Of a DNA stretch of 5,465 bases, positions 5,432 to 5,465 are shown piece by piece. The stretch's first letter is position 1; every line of letters begins with the position of its first letter. The stretch comes from Anaerolineales bacterium Chloro_02 (GTDB lineage: Bacteria > Chloroflexota > Anaerolineae > Anaerolineales > Anaerolineaceae). The stretch covers positions 1 through 5,465 of the forward strand of contig LUZV01000242.1 in NCBI GenBank assembly GCA_001603765.1, in the 5' to 3' direction. The notes beneath the pieces were generated by a model. That model had not been told where the DNA came from. It searched no databases and saw nothing but the letters and a program-made list of their open reading frames with translations. The translations under genes were made by a program, and so were the position numbers.

Positions 5432-5465
5432 ATTTACATGAAACTATATTTTACCCGAAAACCGA

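Noticed and set aside
5438..5465. Possible start of a rightward gene (MKLYFTRKP...) running off the right edge
   Set aside because: Only nine codons are visible and there is no Shine-Dalgarno upstream, so it cannot be supported from this window.

Overview
The window carries seven protein-coding genes, one of them cut by the left edge, in two convergent blocks. Base composition is moderate, with no codon-use break that I can see by eye. The gene set (parB end, GNAT, DsbA-like thioredoxin, DUF554, PduO-type adenosyltransferase, family-5 solute-binding protein, secG) and the protein style resemble Chloroflexota of the class Anaerolineae. That assignment is from memory of such genomes, not from a search. 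No mobile element, CRISPR array, tRNA or rRNA gene was seen.

Rightward block (1-1986): the C-terminal part of a ParB/Spo0J chromosome-partition protein; a two-domain GNAT acetyltransferase whose start overlaps the parB stop by 8 bases; and, after a 71-base gap with a plausible promoter and a clear ribosome-binding site, a membrane-anchored DsbA-like thiol oxidoreductase. A 172-base gap with a candidate terminator follows.

Leftward block (5374 down to 2159): secG with a good sigma70-type promoter; an 84-base gap with two inverted repeats; a family-5 (peptide/nickel-type) substrate-binding protein with an N-terminal membrane segment but no lipobox; a PduO-type ATP:cob(I)alamin adenosyltransferase homologue with an eroded N-terminal ATP-binding motif; and a DUF554 membrane protein. 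The last three are separated by 4-5 bases and look co-transcribed.

The block mixes cell-envelope functions (protein export, extracytoplasmic solute binding, extracytoplasmic disulfide chemistry, a membrane protein of unknown role) with partitioning and cofactor genes. I do not see a clearly new multi-gene system. The best leads are the altered adenosyltransferase N-terminus, the hairpin occupying the 5' leader of the binding-protein gene where a Shine-Dalgarno should be, and the orphan binding protein without permeases in view.
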